From NCBI GenBank assembly GCA_964519985.1, contig CAZFMF010000015.1:1-64000 (forward strand): 64,000 nucleotides of DNA, given 5' to 3'. Positions 1 through 8,044 of this stretch are shown here, piece after piece. The stretch is from JAIEOG01 sp964519985 (GTDB lineage Bacteria; Bdellovibrionota; FAC87; UBA2466). The first letter of the stretch is position 1. Each line of letters starts with the position of its first letter. The notes beneath the pieces are model-generated. The model saw only the letters and a list, made by a program, of their open reading frames with translations. It was not told where the DNA came from and searched no databases. The position numbers and the translations under genes were made by a program.

Positions 1-2
1 GA

Positions 3-536
3 CGGCCGGACCTTTCGGCGGCAAAGTTCGACGCCGAGGCCGCGAGTTTGGCGGTCAGTTCGGCGTGGGGGGGCCATCTGCCCGCGTTGGATCTTCAGGG
101 CAACTACTACATCAATCGCCCCGGCGCATTGAAAGACATTCGGTGGGACGCTCAAGTCGTCCTAACCCTGCCGCTCTACTCGGGTGGGCTCGTCCAATCC
201 CAGGTGCGCGAATCGGTAGCGGAACAAAAATCCAAAGAATTGCAACTCGCACTCAAACAACGGGAAGCGGAACAAGATATTCGCAACCTTTACGAGGTGT
301 GGAACGGGCAGCGGGAGCAGGTCCGCAACCTCAAAGAAGTTGCGCGGCTATCCAGCATGACCCTGGCTTCGGTCCGCACGGAGTTTCGTAGCGGTACGGC
401 TTCGAATGCCGACGTGCTCTTGGCGCAGGCCGGAATGCAACAGGCCAAACGCGCACTGGCCAAAACGGAATTCGATTCGGCACTCACCCTTGTGAAATTG
501 AAACTGGCCGCCCACGAAATCGAACTTAAGGAGTGA
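3..536 (+). CDS. TolC-family outer membrane efflux protein, C-terminal part
   Basis: The reading frame is open to the left edge, so only the last ~177 residues are present. They show the TolC pattern: a beta-strand segment (VVLTLPLYSGG) followed by long alpha-helical, Gln/Glu/Ala-rich stretches with the family phrase RTEFRSGTASNADVLLAQ and a second helix ending in KLKLA. In this family three subunits form a trans-envelope channel. It is followed directly by an HlyD-like adaptor, an FtsX-type permease and an ABC ATPase, so it is the outer-membrane exit of a tripartite exporter. The substrate cannot be told. The family assignment is secure; the start lies outside the window. Confidence 0.88.
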   Translation, partial: RPDLSAAKFDAEAASLAVSSAWGGHLPALDLQGNYYINRPGALKDIRWDAQVVLTLPLYSGGLVQSQVRESVAEQKSKELQLALKQREAEQDIRNLYEVWNGQREQVRNLKEVARLSSMTLASVRTEFRSGTASNADVLLAQAGMQQAKRALAKTEFDSALTLVKLKLAAHEIELKE

Positions 537-538
537 AC

Positions 539-1315
539 ATGAAAAAGCGCAGCCGGCGTTGGCTTTTGATTTTTCCGGTTATGGGAGTTTTGCTGGTTGC
601 GGGGTTAGGTATTCGCCGGGCGCGCTCGGCTTATACGGAAGTTGGAATCGTTAAGAAGGGGCGAGTGGTTGAAGCCGTTTACGGCTTGGGGACGGTGACC
701 GCCCGTCACACCTACCAGGTGAAGCTCGGCCTGACCGGCCAAGTGAAGAAGGTTTTTGTGCGGGAGGGGGATGCCGTCAAGAAGGGGGACAAACTCGTGG
801 CGGTTGAAGGTGCCGCTTCCTTCTACGCGCCCTTTGACGCCACCGTGACCTCGGTCCCCGTCAAGGAAGGGGAGACGGTTTACCCGCAACTGGTTTTGGT
901 TGCGCTCACCGACTTAAATCACAACTACATCGTCGTTTCTTTGGATCAACGCTCGGCAATGAAGGTTCGGCCGGGAATGCCGGTGATGTTGAGCTTTGAA
1001 GGCAATCGCGACCAGACGCGGACGGCAAAGGTGGCGAGCATCTATCCCAATGACGGCCAATTTCTCGTGCGCATTGACTCCGATGCGATCCCCAAATCCG
1101 CTTTGCCCGGCATGACCGTGGATGTCGCGATTCAAGTGGGCGCCAAGGACGATGTCCTGGTGGCCCCCGTCGCGGCCGTGCAGAAAGGCTTTTTGATCAT
1201 CGGAAAAGATCGTCGCCGGGTGGCGGTGACCACGGGCTTAGTGGATGGCGCGGGTGTGGAAATTCTCACCGGCGAGGTGCGGGAAAACGAGCCGGTCTTT
1301 GTGAGGGCAAAATGA
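539..1315 (+). CDS. HlyD/RND-type periplasmic adaptor protein of ABC exporter
   Basis: This 258-residue adaptor (membrane fusion protein) would link the inner-membrane ABC transporter to the TolC-like channel. It has an N-terminal membrane anchor (hydrophobic run after KKRSRR), then a lipoyl/barrel-sandwich half (LTGQVKKVFVREGDAVKKGD), the second half (DATVTSVPVKEGETV) and a beta-barrel region near the end. The helical hairpin between the lipoyl halves is very short or absent, so it is smaller than typical MacA/HlyD. ATG at 539 is chosen over GTG at 533 because AAGGAG lies five bases upstream of it. It sits between the TolC-like gene and the permease, whose ATG overlaps its stop codon. Confidence 0.88.
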   Translation: MKKRSRRWLLIFPVMGVLLVAGLGIRRARSAYTEVGIVKKGRVVEAVYGLGTVTARHTYQVKLGLTGQVKKVFVREGDAVKKGDKLVAVEGAASFYAPFDATVTSVPVKEGETVYPQLVLVALTDLNHNYIVVSLDQRSAMKVRPGMPVMLSFEGNRDQTRTAKVASIYPNDGQFLVRIDSDAIPKSALPGMTVDVAIQVGAKDDVLVAPVAAVQKGFLIIGKDRRRVAVTTGLVDGAGVEILTGEVRENEPVFVRAK

Positions 1316-2571
1316 ACCTCAATCGATTGGCATTGCGACATTTGATGTCGCGGCCGCGACAGACCTTGCTCATCTACCTGGGGGTCACGTTTGGGGCTTT
1401 GGCCTTTGTGACGATCTCAGGGTTTTTCATGGGCTTTCAGGCGTTCTTGGTAGATCAGTTGGTCAATAACGATGCCCATCTGAAGATCAGCGCGCCCGAG
1501 GAAGTGGTTACCGACCAAAGCCTCGATCACGCTTTCTTCGGGGACGGGTTCGCGCATGTGTTTTGGCAGAGCTCTCCTTCGGGACGTCGGACCTATCCCC
1601 AGATCAGCGACTTTCAAAACTGGGTAAAGATTTTAGAGGGGGATCCCCGGGTTGAAGCCTTTTCTTCCCACCTCACCGCCCAGGCGAACATCATCCAAAA
1701 AGGACAGGTGCTACCGGTGTCGCTCATCGGAATGGTGCCGTACCAAATCGAAAAGGTGACGACGCTAAAGGAGTTTGTGATCGAGGGCGAACTGGCGAGT
1801 CTTTCCGCCGGAGGTGGACGGCTTCTCGCCGGAGAAGGCGTTATGAACCGCTTGGGCGCCAAGGTGGGACAAACGGTTTTGGTCCAAGTTCCCGGTCGCA
1901 AACCGATTCCTTTTCAAATTGCCGGGCGATTTGCCACCGGGATCCAGGCGCTCGACGACAGTCGCGTGTACGGCTACTTGCCGGAAGTCCAGTTGGCCAG
2001 TGGGCGGTTAGGCCAGATCAATGAAATCGCAGTACGGCTCTTCAACTATTCCGGCGCCGCCGAAATGGCCAATGCCTGGTCTTCGCTCAGCGAAGACAAG
2101 ATTGTGAGTTGGGATCAAGCGAGCGCAAACATCCTTTCCGTTTTCAAATTACAGAATGCCTTACGGACGCTCGTCATCTCGGTCATTACGATTGTAGCGG
2201 GGTTCGGCGTCTACAATGTGCTGAATATGGTTGTGAACCAGAAGAAGAAAGAGATCGCCATCCTGCGTTCGATGGGATTTCGCTCCGGCCACGTGCTGCG
2301 ACTGTTTTTGGTCCAGGGCTTGGTGGTGGGTTTCGCCGGCGGAATCACCGGCGTAGCGGTGGGGTTTCTGGCGTGTTTGTACCTCCAAACGATCCCTTTC
2401 TCCGGAGGCCCATTTGGTAGCCTCGGCCATCTGCGGATTTCCTTTGCGCCTTCGATTTATCTTTCGGCGATGGGGCTTTCTATGATTTCCGCTACGATCG
2501 CGGGCTTTTTGCCGGCGCGCGCCGCTGGCAAGCTGACGCCGATCGAGATCATTCGTTCTGGAACGGAGTGA
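1312..2571 (+). CDS. ABC transporter permease, MacB/LolCE (FtsX) family
   Basis: This 419-residue inner-membrane permease has the family layout: one transmembrane helix near residues 18-42, a large periplasmic domain (about 45-270), then three C-terminal helices. The last region carries the FtsX signature (KKKEIAILRSMGFRSGHVLRLFLVQGL) and ends with GFLPARAAGKLTPIEIIRSG, typical of LolC/LolE/MacB permeases. The start overlaps the adaptor stop (ATGA), showing translational coupling, and the ATPase begins three bases after its stop. Either lipoprotein-type or small-molecule export is possible; the company of an adaptor and a TolC-like channel favours a MacAB-TolC-like exporter. Confidence 0.9.
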   Translation: MNLNRLALRHLMSRPRQTLLIYLGVTFGALAFVTISGFFMGFQAFLVDQLVNNDAHLKISAPEEVVTDQSLDHAFFGDGFAHVFWQSSPSGRRTYPQISDFQNWVKILEGDPRVEAFSSHLTAQANIIQKGQVLPVSLIGMVPYQIEKVTTLKEFVIEGELASLSAGGGRLLAGEGVMNRLGAKVGQTVLVQVPGRKPIPFQIAGRFATGIQALDDSRVYGYLPEVQLASGRLGQINEIAVRLFNYSGAAEMANAWSSLSEDKIVSWDQASANILSVFKLQNALRTLVISVITIVAGFGVYNVLNMVVNQKKKEIAILRSMGFRSGHVLRLFLVQGLVVGFAGGITGVAVGFLACLYLQTIPFSGGPFGSLGHLRISFAPSIYLSAMGLSMISATIAGFLPARAAGKLTPIEIIRSGTE

Positions 2572-2574
2572 GCG

Positions 2575-3252
2575 ATGAGTATTCAAGCCATCGGTGTTCG
2601 AAAATCTATCGGTGATACCCAGACGGAGGTGATCAAGGGCGTGAGTTTTACCATTGAGAAAGGTGAGTTTGTCGCGCTGCTCGGTAAGTCGGGGTCGGGA
2701 AAGAGTACCCTTTTGTATCTGTTGGGAACCCTCGACAAACCGAGCGCCGGGCAAATCCTGATCGATGGTCACGATGTGGCCGCCATTTCGCCGGAAGCCT
2801 TGCATGACCTGCGCAATCTCAAGATCGGATTTGTTTTTCAGTTTCACTTTCTGCTTCCCGAGCTGACCGCGCTCGAAAATGTATTGATGCCAACCTCTCT
2901 CTTCAATCAGCAGGAAGCGAGGCGGTCGTACGCGGAAGAACTTCTGAAAACGTTCGGGTTAGGAGAAAAAATGCACCGCCTTCCCCGGCAACTTTCGGGC
3001 GGGGAACAGCAACGGGTGGCGATTGCGCGCGCGATGGTCATGAAGCCTGAGTACCTTTTCGCCGATGAGCCGACCGGTAGCTTAGACTCCGTAAATGGTG
3101 AGCGCGTCATGGAACTGCTCAAAGTGGCCAATGAGCAGCACGGCACGACGATCGTGTTAGTGACTCACGACGCGGACTTTGCCGCCATGGCGAGTCGAAA
3201 AATCCCGTTGCTCGACGGGAGGGTAGTGGCCAGCGAGGGGAGTGAAAAGTAA
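2575..3252 (+). CDS. ABC transporter ATP-binding protein, LolD/MacB type
   Basis: This 225-residue cytoplasmic ATPase would drive the adjacent permease. All motifs are visible: Walker A GKSGSGKST (about residues 37-45), Q-loop in GFVFQFHFLLPELTALENV, signature LSGGEQQR, Walker B LFADEPTGSLD, and H-loop VTHD. The phrase LLPELTALENV and the GSLD after Walker B are typical of the LolD/MacB/FtsE group. It is the last gene of the efflux operon and is followed by a hairpin. A dedicated substrate cannot be inferred. Confidence 0.93.
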   Translation: MSIQAIGVRKSIGDTQTEVIKGVSFTIEKGEFVALLGKSGSGKSTLLYLLGTLDKPSAGQILIDGHDVAAISPEALHDLRNLKIGFVFQFHFLLPELTALENVLMPTSLFNQQEARRSYAEELLKTFGLGEKMHRLPRQLSGGEQQRVAIARAMVMKPEYLFADEPTGSLDSVNGERVMELLKVANEQHGTTIVLVTHDADFAAMASRKIPLLDGRVVASEGSEK

Positions 3253-3259
3253 ACCGCAG

Positions 3260-3312
3260 CAAAACGGGGAGTCAACGGACTCAGTATTTGAATCCGCGGA
3301 GTCCCCGTTTTG
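3260..3312. terminator. Inverted repeat, probable bidirectional terminator
   Basis: CAAAACGGGG at 3260-3269 pairs with CCCCGTTTTG at 3303-3312, with further partial pairing inside (GAGTC/GACTC). It lies between the end of the efflux operon and the convergent gene ending at 3327, and the A/T ends of the stem serve as short U tracts in either direction. Confidence 0.55.
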
Positions 3313-3326
3313 CGCGACAGTGCTTA

Positions 3327-3647
3327 TTATCGGCCGCGGTTCGGTCCACCGCCTTGGCGTTCGGAACCGGCCACCTTCACGAGCTTATTGTATAAGCCCA
3401 AGATCAAGATAGTCGGCGCCCATTGTCCGATGAAGTTCGACGTTTCGCGTCGTCCCATTACCTGGAACGCAGCGGAAGCGCCGATCGCGCCACAGGCCGC
3501 CCAAAGAAAAACATCCGACGGAAGCCGCGCGGTGCGGTTCTCGATCGCTTTCGCGACGGAACCCTCGCGAATCGGTCCCTTGGGGGCAGCCATCACATCA
3601 CTGATTTTTTCTTCGGCGGCCTTGTAGGCTTCACTCATTGCACTCAT
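3327..3647 (-). CDS. Small membrane protein of unknown function
   Basis: This 106-residue protein has a charged N-terminal region (SEAYKAAEEKISDVMAAPKG), then two hydrophobic stretches (about residues 46-64 and 76-90, APTILILGLYNKLVKV) and a glycine/arginine-rich tail (GGGPNRGR). It would be a double-spanning inner-membrane protein. A good ribosome binding site (AAGGAG) precedes the ATG. I recognise no function. It is transcribed toward the efflux operon and shares the hairpin at 3260-3312 with it. Confidence 0.7.
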   Translation of the reverse strand: MSAMSEAYKAAEEKISDVMAAPKGPIREGSVAKAIENRTARLPSDVFLWAACGAIGASAAFQVMGRRETSNFIGQWAPTILILGLYNKLVKVAGSERQGGGPNRGR

Positions 3648-3852
3648 TTTCTTTACTCCTTAAAGATTCGGTGACGCGAAAACCCTGTCGTTCGGTTTGC
3701 GGATGTCAGCACCAGCGCTGCAAAAAAACCCAGAAACCGATCTGTTTTCGCTTCGTTTCATTTCCAGCCGACAGGAGTGCAGAAGGCGTGCCGAAATGAG
3801 CGTGCTCTGCCGCTCAGAGATAAAGTGATAGAATCTCGTCGGGGGAAATCCG

Positions 3853-4299
3853 ATGATCGAAAACCCATACATTGAGACTGCCTTTAAACTGATTTGTTTT
3901 GCGCCGGGGCCTTTCTGGCTCCTGATAGTTTTCGCTCCGGACCGAAAGTGGGCGATGCGGGCGGTGGATGTTTTTCTGGTGCTTTTGGCGGCGCACTTTA
4001 CCGCAATTACCTTGCCCATGGTTCCAACTCTACTGCCGATGATTGCCGCGCCGACCTTCGGCGGCATCAACCAAATCCTGGCGTCCCCAATGGGAACCTT
4101 GGGTTCTTGGAATCACATGGTTTTGGCCGATCTTTGGATCGGACGTTGGGTGGCGTTGGATACGTTGTCGCGGCGGCATTCTTGGATTCTGCGACTTGTC
4201 TTCATTCCGTGGATTCTCTTTTTTGGGCCCGTGGGACTTTGCTTTTACTTGGTCTACCGCATGGTCGTAGGGCGCGAATTCGCGCTCACGTCTCACTGA
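3853..4299 (+). CDS. ABA4-like (DUF4281) membrane protein
   Basis: This 148-residue protein has four hydrophobic segments and the features of the DUF4281/ABA4-like family: an early PFWLLIVFAP motif, then LASPMGTLGSWNHMVLADLWIGRWVALD and a final WILFFGPVGLCFYLVYR. In plants ABA4 is needed for neoxanthin formation; bacterial members have no established role. The ATG follows GGGGGAAA, an acceptable binding site. The family call rests on motif recall and is good; the function is open. Confidence 0.75.
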   Translation: MIENPYIETAFKLICFAPGPFWLLIVFAPDRKWAMRAVDVFLVLLAAHFTAITLPMVPTLLPMIAAPTFGGINQILASPMGTLGSWNHMVLADLWIGRWVALDTLSRRHSWILRLVFIPWILFFGPVGLCFYLVYRMVVGREFALTSH

Positions 4300-4307
4300 T
4301 CATTAAG

Positions 4308-4336
4308 TTGCTGGGCTCGCAAGCGGGTGCTAGACC
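4308..4336 (+). promoter_or_regulatory. Promoter with -10 box abutting the start codon (tandem copy 1)
   Basis: TTGCTG (4308-4313), a 17-bp spacer ending in TGC, then TAGACC (4331-4336). Only six bases separate the -10 box from the ATG at 4343 and no Shine-Dalgarno sequence is present, so the transcript should be leaderless. The same geometry recurs before the next two paralogues. Confidence 0.6.
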
Positions 4337-4342
4337 GGATTC

Positions 4343-5194
4343 ATGTGTTTGAGGGGTTTGTTGTTATTTGCCTGGATCGGCATGGCGGTTCCCGTCCAGG
4401 CCATTCAACCCAGCAACACCTGCGCGGTTCTATTGGCGGCTTGGTTTCAGGGTGCGCCCCTTCCCTCCGTTCCGCGCGATGCTGACCTTTCGGATGCCGA
4501 TGCGTCAGTGCTGATCCCTCGTGAAGAAAGAATCCGTCGGATTTTTGAAGGAGCGCCCACGGACTTTTGGTCGGTTTTCGATGCGATTTCCGAACGGGAA
4601 TCTTTTTTTTCCATTCGCGCGGGGACTCACTACGGGACAGGGTTCGATGAAGACCGCCGGGAGTGGGTCGACGAGGAAGACTCTCACCAATTCGAGGTTT
4701 TTAGTTCAAGGGCTCTCGTCGATCAGAATACCTTGCTGCAGTTGCTCGATGCCCACGAGCAGATTTTTGGCGTTCAAGAGCATGCCCGGAAAGACTTCGA
4801 TGACGCGCTTCAAGCTTTTCTAGAAAATGTGCGTCGTCGTTTCGTCTTGATGGGGATTCGCGATGCGCGGCTGATACCTTTAGTGGCACACAATTCCGAT
4901 GGCACGGCCGAAAGCTTTCCTTCCGTGCAATGGGATTTCCCCGCCGATCCGAAGCTGATGGGAAAGTTCATTCCCCATTTGCCGGGCGCGAAACTGAAGG
5001 ACCTAATCGCCGACCGTGCGATTCTTGCCGTGGCCCCCCGCCTCCACGCAAAAAAACTCTGGCTAGAAGTCTCCCCCGATGGACGTCCGATTTTTGTCCT
5101 GCCCTGGCAAAATCTGACCTCGGGACTTTTTGGGAGTACCCCTATTCCGCCCGGCACCGGGGTCTACCGTCTGCAGTTTCATGATCCCCGTTAG
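4343..5194 (+). CDS. Exported protein, tandem paralogue 1 of unrecognised family
   Basis: This 283-residue protein has a signal peptide (residues 1-20, ending VQA) and no domain I recognise. It is the first of three adjacent homologues. Shared features are FWSVFDAISERESFF (about 75-89), an acidic Tyr/Phe-Asp-Glu-Asp stretch before W108, SHQFEVFSSRALVDQNTLL (about 114-132), FLENVRRRFVLMGIRDARL, SVQWDFP and AVAPRLHA. A single cysteine near residue 27 of the precursor is also conserved in the paralogues. The conserved aromatic and acidic positions suggest an enzyme or binding domain in the periplasm or outside the cell, but no catalytic motif can be named. The gene has its own leaderless-type promoter. 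Confidence 0.8.
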   Translation: MCLRGLLLFAWIGMAVPVQAIQPSNTCAVLLAAWFQGAPLPSVPRDADLSDADASVLIPREERIRRIFEGAPTDFWSVFDAISERESFFSIRAGTHYGTGFDEDRREWVDEEDSHQFEVFSSRALVDQNTLLQLLDAHEQIFGVQEHARKDFDDALQAFLENVRRRFVLMGIRDARLIPLVAHNSDGTAESFPSVQWDFPADPKLMGKFIPHLPGAKLKDLIADRAILAVAPRLHAKKLWLEVSPDGRPIFVLPWQNLTSGLFGSTPIPPGTGVYRLQFHDPR

Positions 5195-5201
5195 CATTCC
5201 G

Positions 5202-5230
5202 TTGCGGACCATGGTTCCGAGTGCTATGAA
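5202..5230 (+). promoter_or_regulatory. Promoter with -10 box abutting the start codon (tandem copy 2)
   Basis: TTGCGG (5202-5207), a 17-bp spacer ending in TGC, then TATGAA (5225-5230), eight bases before the ATG at 5239. No Shine-Dalgarno sequence is seen. Spacing and the extended TGC element match the promoters at 4308 and 6156. Confidence 0.6.
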
Positions 5231-5238
5231 CCGAGTTC

Positions 5239-6123
5239 ATGCATGTTCGTTGGGTGTTGTTCGGCCTGCTGATTTTTTGTACGGTTCCCTGCCACGCAGG
5301 CAAACATCTCACTTGTCCTTTGATCTTGGCCGTGCCTTTTCAAGGGAAGCTTCTTCCCACCCTGGACGAAAACGCGCACCTCTCCCGCGAAGAGACTCAA
5401 GCATTGGTGCAGCTCGAGTCCGCAGTTGAGCAGAGCACACGCGGGGATGATTTCGGCTATTGGAGCTTTTATGAAGCACTCGCCGAACGCGAGTTTTTCT
5501 TCTCCAATCGCGCCAGTGCCTTGTACGCCGTCGCTTACGATGAAGACAATCGGCGGTGGAACGATGACACGGATGCGGAGCAGTTTGAGATATTCAGTTT
5601 GCGAGCGCTCATGGACCAATGCACTCTCCTCGCGTTGGGGGAAGTTCGAATGGGAATGGTGGGAGATCATAGTGACGCAGATCTCCACGATCGCAGCCAG
5701 CTCTCTTTTTTGGAAAACGCCCGACGGCGCCTGGTGCTGTGGGGGTATCGGGATGCGCGGGTGAAATCGGTGGTGGTAAAGGGGCCAAAAGGGGCCAAGA
5801 AACCGGATGGGTCGGATGCGGTCTACACGTATCCCGCCGTGCAATGGGACTTCCCGTCCGATCCTTCTCAGTGGAAGCGGTTTGCGAATTTTATTGGAAC
5901 CGCTAGTCCGGAGGAGATGGCCCAACGTCGCGCCGTCATGGCGATTTCGCCCCGCTTGCACGCGGAATTTATCCCGGCAAATCAAGTCGGAACTCACGTT
6001 TCGGAAGACCGCCGTCAGGTTTTCGTCATTTCGTGGCAGCACTTTCTCACCCGGATGATGGACAAAGTTAGGAGTCCTCGACTTGCCAAAACCGTGAAAC
6101 TGGACTTTCAAATCGACGAATAA
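5239..6123 (+). CDS. Exported protein, tandem paralogue 2 of unrecognised family
   Basis: This 294-residue homologue of the genes on both sides has a signal peptide ending at CHA (about residue 19). It repeats the family blocks YWSFYEALAEREFFFSNRA, EQFEIFSLRALMDQCTLLAL, FLENARRRLVLWGYRDARV, YPAVQWDFP and MAISPRLHAEF. A lysine-rich insertion (KGPKGAKKPDG) before YPAVQWDFP is absent in paralogue 1. The start is set by an extended -10 box eight bases upstream. No function is recognised; the tandem layout points to duplication followed by divergence, since identity is concentrated in the blocks. Confidence 0.8.
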   Translation: MHVRWVLFGLLIFCTVPCHAGKHLTCPLILAVPFQGKLLPTLDENAHLSREETQALVQLESAVEQSTRGDDFGYWSFYEALAEREFFFSNRASALYAVAYDEDNRRWNDDTDAEQFEIFSLRALMDQCTLLALGEVRMGMVGDHSDADLHDRSQLSFLENARRRLVLWGYRDARVKSVVVKGPKGAKKPDGSDAVYTYPAVQWDFPSDPSQWKRFANFIGTASPEEMAQRRAVMAISPRLHAEFIPANQVGTHVSEDRRQVFVISWQHFLTRMMDKVRSPRLAKTVKLDFQIDE

Positions 6124-6155
6124 GTTCGGGTCGCTTTCGTCCTCCCTGCATTTGA

Positions 6156-6184
6156 TTGATCGCGATCGTGGCGGGTGCTAAAAG
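6156..6184 (+). promoter_or_regulatory. Promoter with -10 box abutting the start codon (tandem copy 3)
   Basis: TTGATC (6156-6161), a 17-bp spacer ending in TGC, then TAAAAG (6179-6184), nine bases before the ATG at 6194. There is no Shine-Dalgarno sequence. This is the third promoter of identical geometry in the paralogue cluster. Confidence 0.58.
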
Positions 6185-6193
6185 ACCCGGTCC

Positions 6194-7060
6194 ATGCTTT
6201 TTTACAATATTTTCTTATGCCTGCTTCTGCTGGCGTCGGTTCCCGCGCACGCGGGGCCGCGGTTTTGTCATTTGGTGATCGCCGAAGTGGTGGGCGGAAA
6301 ACCAAAGCCCACGCTGCCGTCAGTTGCCGATCTGTCCGGAACGGATCAAGCGAAGCTAGCGGATCTCGAGCAAGCGGTCAGGGATAGTTTCAGTGCTCGC
6401 CCCGTAACCTTCTGGTTGGCGTATAAAGCCATCTTAGATCGCGCGTCTTTTTTTCACCTGCGCTCGAGCTCTCTCTGGGCCACCGGATATGACGAAGAGG
6501 GACACCATTGGTTAGATGACGAAGATGCGCATCAGTTTCGCATTTTCAGTTCGCGGGCATTGGCCGACCAATGTACCGTTTTGAGTTTGGCCGAGGCCCA
6601 TATCGAGCGGGTGGCCAATCCGGAAATGGGGGAAGATCTGGACGAGGACATCCACCCCTTTTTAGAAAACACCCGGCGTAAACTGGTATTGCTCGGAAAT
6701 CATAGTGCGCGGGTAACACCGATCACGGTGACCGTAGCGGGAAAGGTGCCTCGAACCTATCCTTCAGTACAGTGGGATATCCAGCCCGACATGGAGCTTC
6801 TGAATTACCTCCTTCCCCAACTCGGCGCTTTCTCTCTGAATGAGTTGGATACTCAAACCGCGACGATGGCGGTGTCCCCTCGTTTTCACGCCGAGAACGT
6901 GGGGGTTCATCACCTAAACGCGACGGTGGTGCAGTCGACCCCGGACGGCAAAGTCATGTTCCTCACGCCCTGGCGAAGCTTCGTGAAAGTAACATTGGGC
7001 GGCTGTGAAACGGCCGACTACGCTGAGCCGGCTTCCATTTCGCTAAAAAACTTTCGTTAG
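6194..7060 (+). CDS. Exported protein, tandem paralogue 3 of unrecognised family
   Basis: This 288-residue protein is the third tandem homologue. Its signal peptide runs to about residue 21 (PAHAG). The family blocks are FWLAYKAILDRASFFHLRS, ATGYDEEGHHWLDDEDAHQF, FSSRALADQCTVLSLAEAH, FLENTRRKLVLLGNHSARV, YPSVQWDI and MAVSPRFHAENV. The Tyr-Asp-Glu-(Asp/Glu) and Trp-(Leu/Val/Asn)-Asp-(Asp/Glu) acidic cluster could bind a metal such as calcium, but this is conjecture. Its promoter is again leaderless in form. The downstream LamG gene is on the same strand but has its own strong ribosome binding site. Confidence 0.8.
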   Translation: MLFYNIFLCLLLLASVPAHAGPRFCHLVIAEVVGGKPKPTLPSVADLSGTDQAKLADLEQAVRDSFSARPVTFWLAYKAILDRASFFHLRSSSLWATGYDEEGHHWLDDEDAHQFRIFSSRALADQCTVLSLAEAHIERVANPEMGEDLDEDIHPFLENTRRKLVLLGNHSARVTPITVTVAGKVPRTYPSVQWDIQPDMELLNYLLPQLGAFSLNELDTQTATMAVSPRFHAENVGVHHLNATVVQSTPDGKVMFLTPWRSFVKVTLGGCETADYAEPASISLKNFR

Positions 7061-7108
7061 CCTGAGCCAAGTTCGACCCCATTTGCGCGTGGGTGACTAG
7101 GAGGACTT

Positions 7109-7900
7109 ATGGCTTTTTATTCGGGACTTTCTTTGGTTTGGGCACTTACCCCGCCGGTGTTCGCGGCCTCGCTCTACGATGCGGCGATATTGGCCGACAA
7201 TCCGGTGCTGTACTTGCGGCTTTCGGCCCCGGGGAATCAGGACACGGAACTGGATCGATCCGGACGGGGCAATCATGGGACCTACTTTCCTCTGACGGCC
7301 AACTTCGCCAAAACTCAGCTGCCCAACGGCGAGGCCGCGACCGTTTTTGATGGCGTGAACCAATACCTCGAAGTCCCTTCCGCGCCCAACCTATCGGTAA
7401 AACCGGGTGGAGCACTGACGATCGAGGCGTGGATCCGTCCCGATACGCTGAATTTTTCCCACGATGAGAGTGACGGCTACGTTCACTGGGCCGGTAAAGG
7501 AGAGTCGGGCCAGCACGAATACGTGCTGCGGATGTACTCCCGCCAAAATACCGCCGGCCGACCGAACCGAATCTCCGGCTATGCGTTTAATCCGCAAGGG
7601 GGCTTGGGATCGGGCGCTTACTTTCAAGACGCGGTGACGGCGGGGCAGTGGATGCACATCGCGGTGGTCATCAGCACTCGCACCCGGCCCGGTACCATTC
7701 GCATCTATAAGAATGGGTTGCTGCGACAAACCACGCCCTTGGATCAGTTTCACGTGGTGCCTCGCGCGGGCAATGCGCCCCTGCGGATTGGTACGCGGGA
7801 CTTCGGATCTTTCTTCAAGGGGGCGATTGGGAAGGTGGCGGTCTACGCTCATCCCCTGACCGAGGCACAGCTCCGGAACCATTATTGGAAAATGCCGTAG
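7109..7900 (+). CDS. Exported LamG-domain (concanavalin A-like) protein
   Basis: This 263-residue protein has a signal peptide (to about residue 19, VFAAS) followed by a single LamG/pentraxin-type jelly-roll domain: LYDAAILADNPVLYLRLS, NHGTY, FDGVNQYLEVP, LTIEAWIRPD, the central QWMHIAVVI, IRIYKNGLL and LRIGTRD near the end. Such domains bind carbohydrates or proteins. Because the domain fills almost the whole mature protein, this is a free-standing binding module. The start has a clear ribosome binding site (AGGAGG). It follows the tandem exported cluster and may be used with it, but nothing proves it. Confidence 0.82.
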   Translation: MAFYSGLSLVWALTPPVFAASLYDAAILADNPVLYLRLSAPGNQDTELDRSGRGNHGTYFPLTANFAKTQLPNGEAATVFDGVNQYLEVPSAPNLSVKPGGALTIEAWIRPDTLNFSHDESDGYVHWAGKGESGQHEYVLRMYSRQNTAGRPNRISGYAFNPQGGLGSGAYFQDAVTAGQWMHIAVVISTRTRPGTIRIYKNGLLRQTTPLDQFHVVPRAGNAPLRIGTRDFGSFFKGAIGKVAVYAHPLTEAQLRNHYWKMP

Positions 7901-8044
7901 AACGTCTTGGGACTTGTGCATTTCGGGCTGTACCGATCGGATTGTTCCGAACTTCCTGCTGTCCCATATGGTCGCGACGCCTCGTTAGTTTACTCTGGGC
8001 GGCGCCGATGGGAAAATAGACGTTCATCCTACCCGGGGGCGAAC

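Noticed and set aside
2161..2847. A 228-codon minus-strand frame across the permease and ATPase
   Set aside because: It is antisense to two clearly identified genes and is highly Arg/His-rich, as shadow frames in GC-rich genes are.
3660..4070. A 136-codon minus-strand frame overlapping the ABA4-like gene
   Set aside because: The plus-strand product matches a known family; the minus product has no recognisable feature and overlaps it.
5224..6111. A 295-codon open frame on the minus strand opposite the second tandem paralogue
   Set aside because: It lies wholly within a gene with signal peptide, promoter and two paralogues; the minus product has no signal, start context or family motif.
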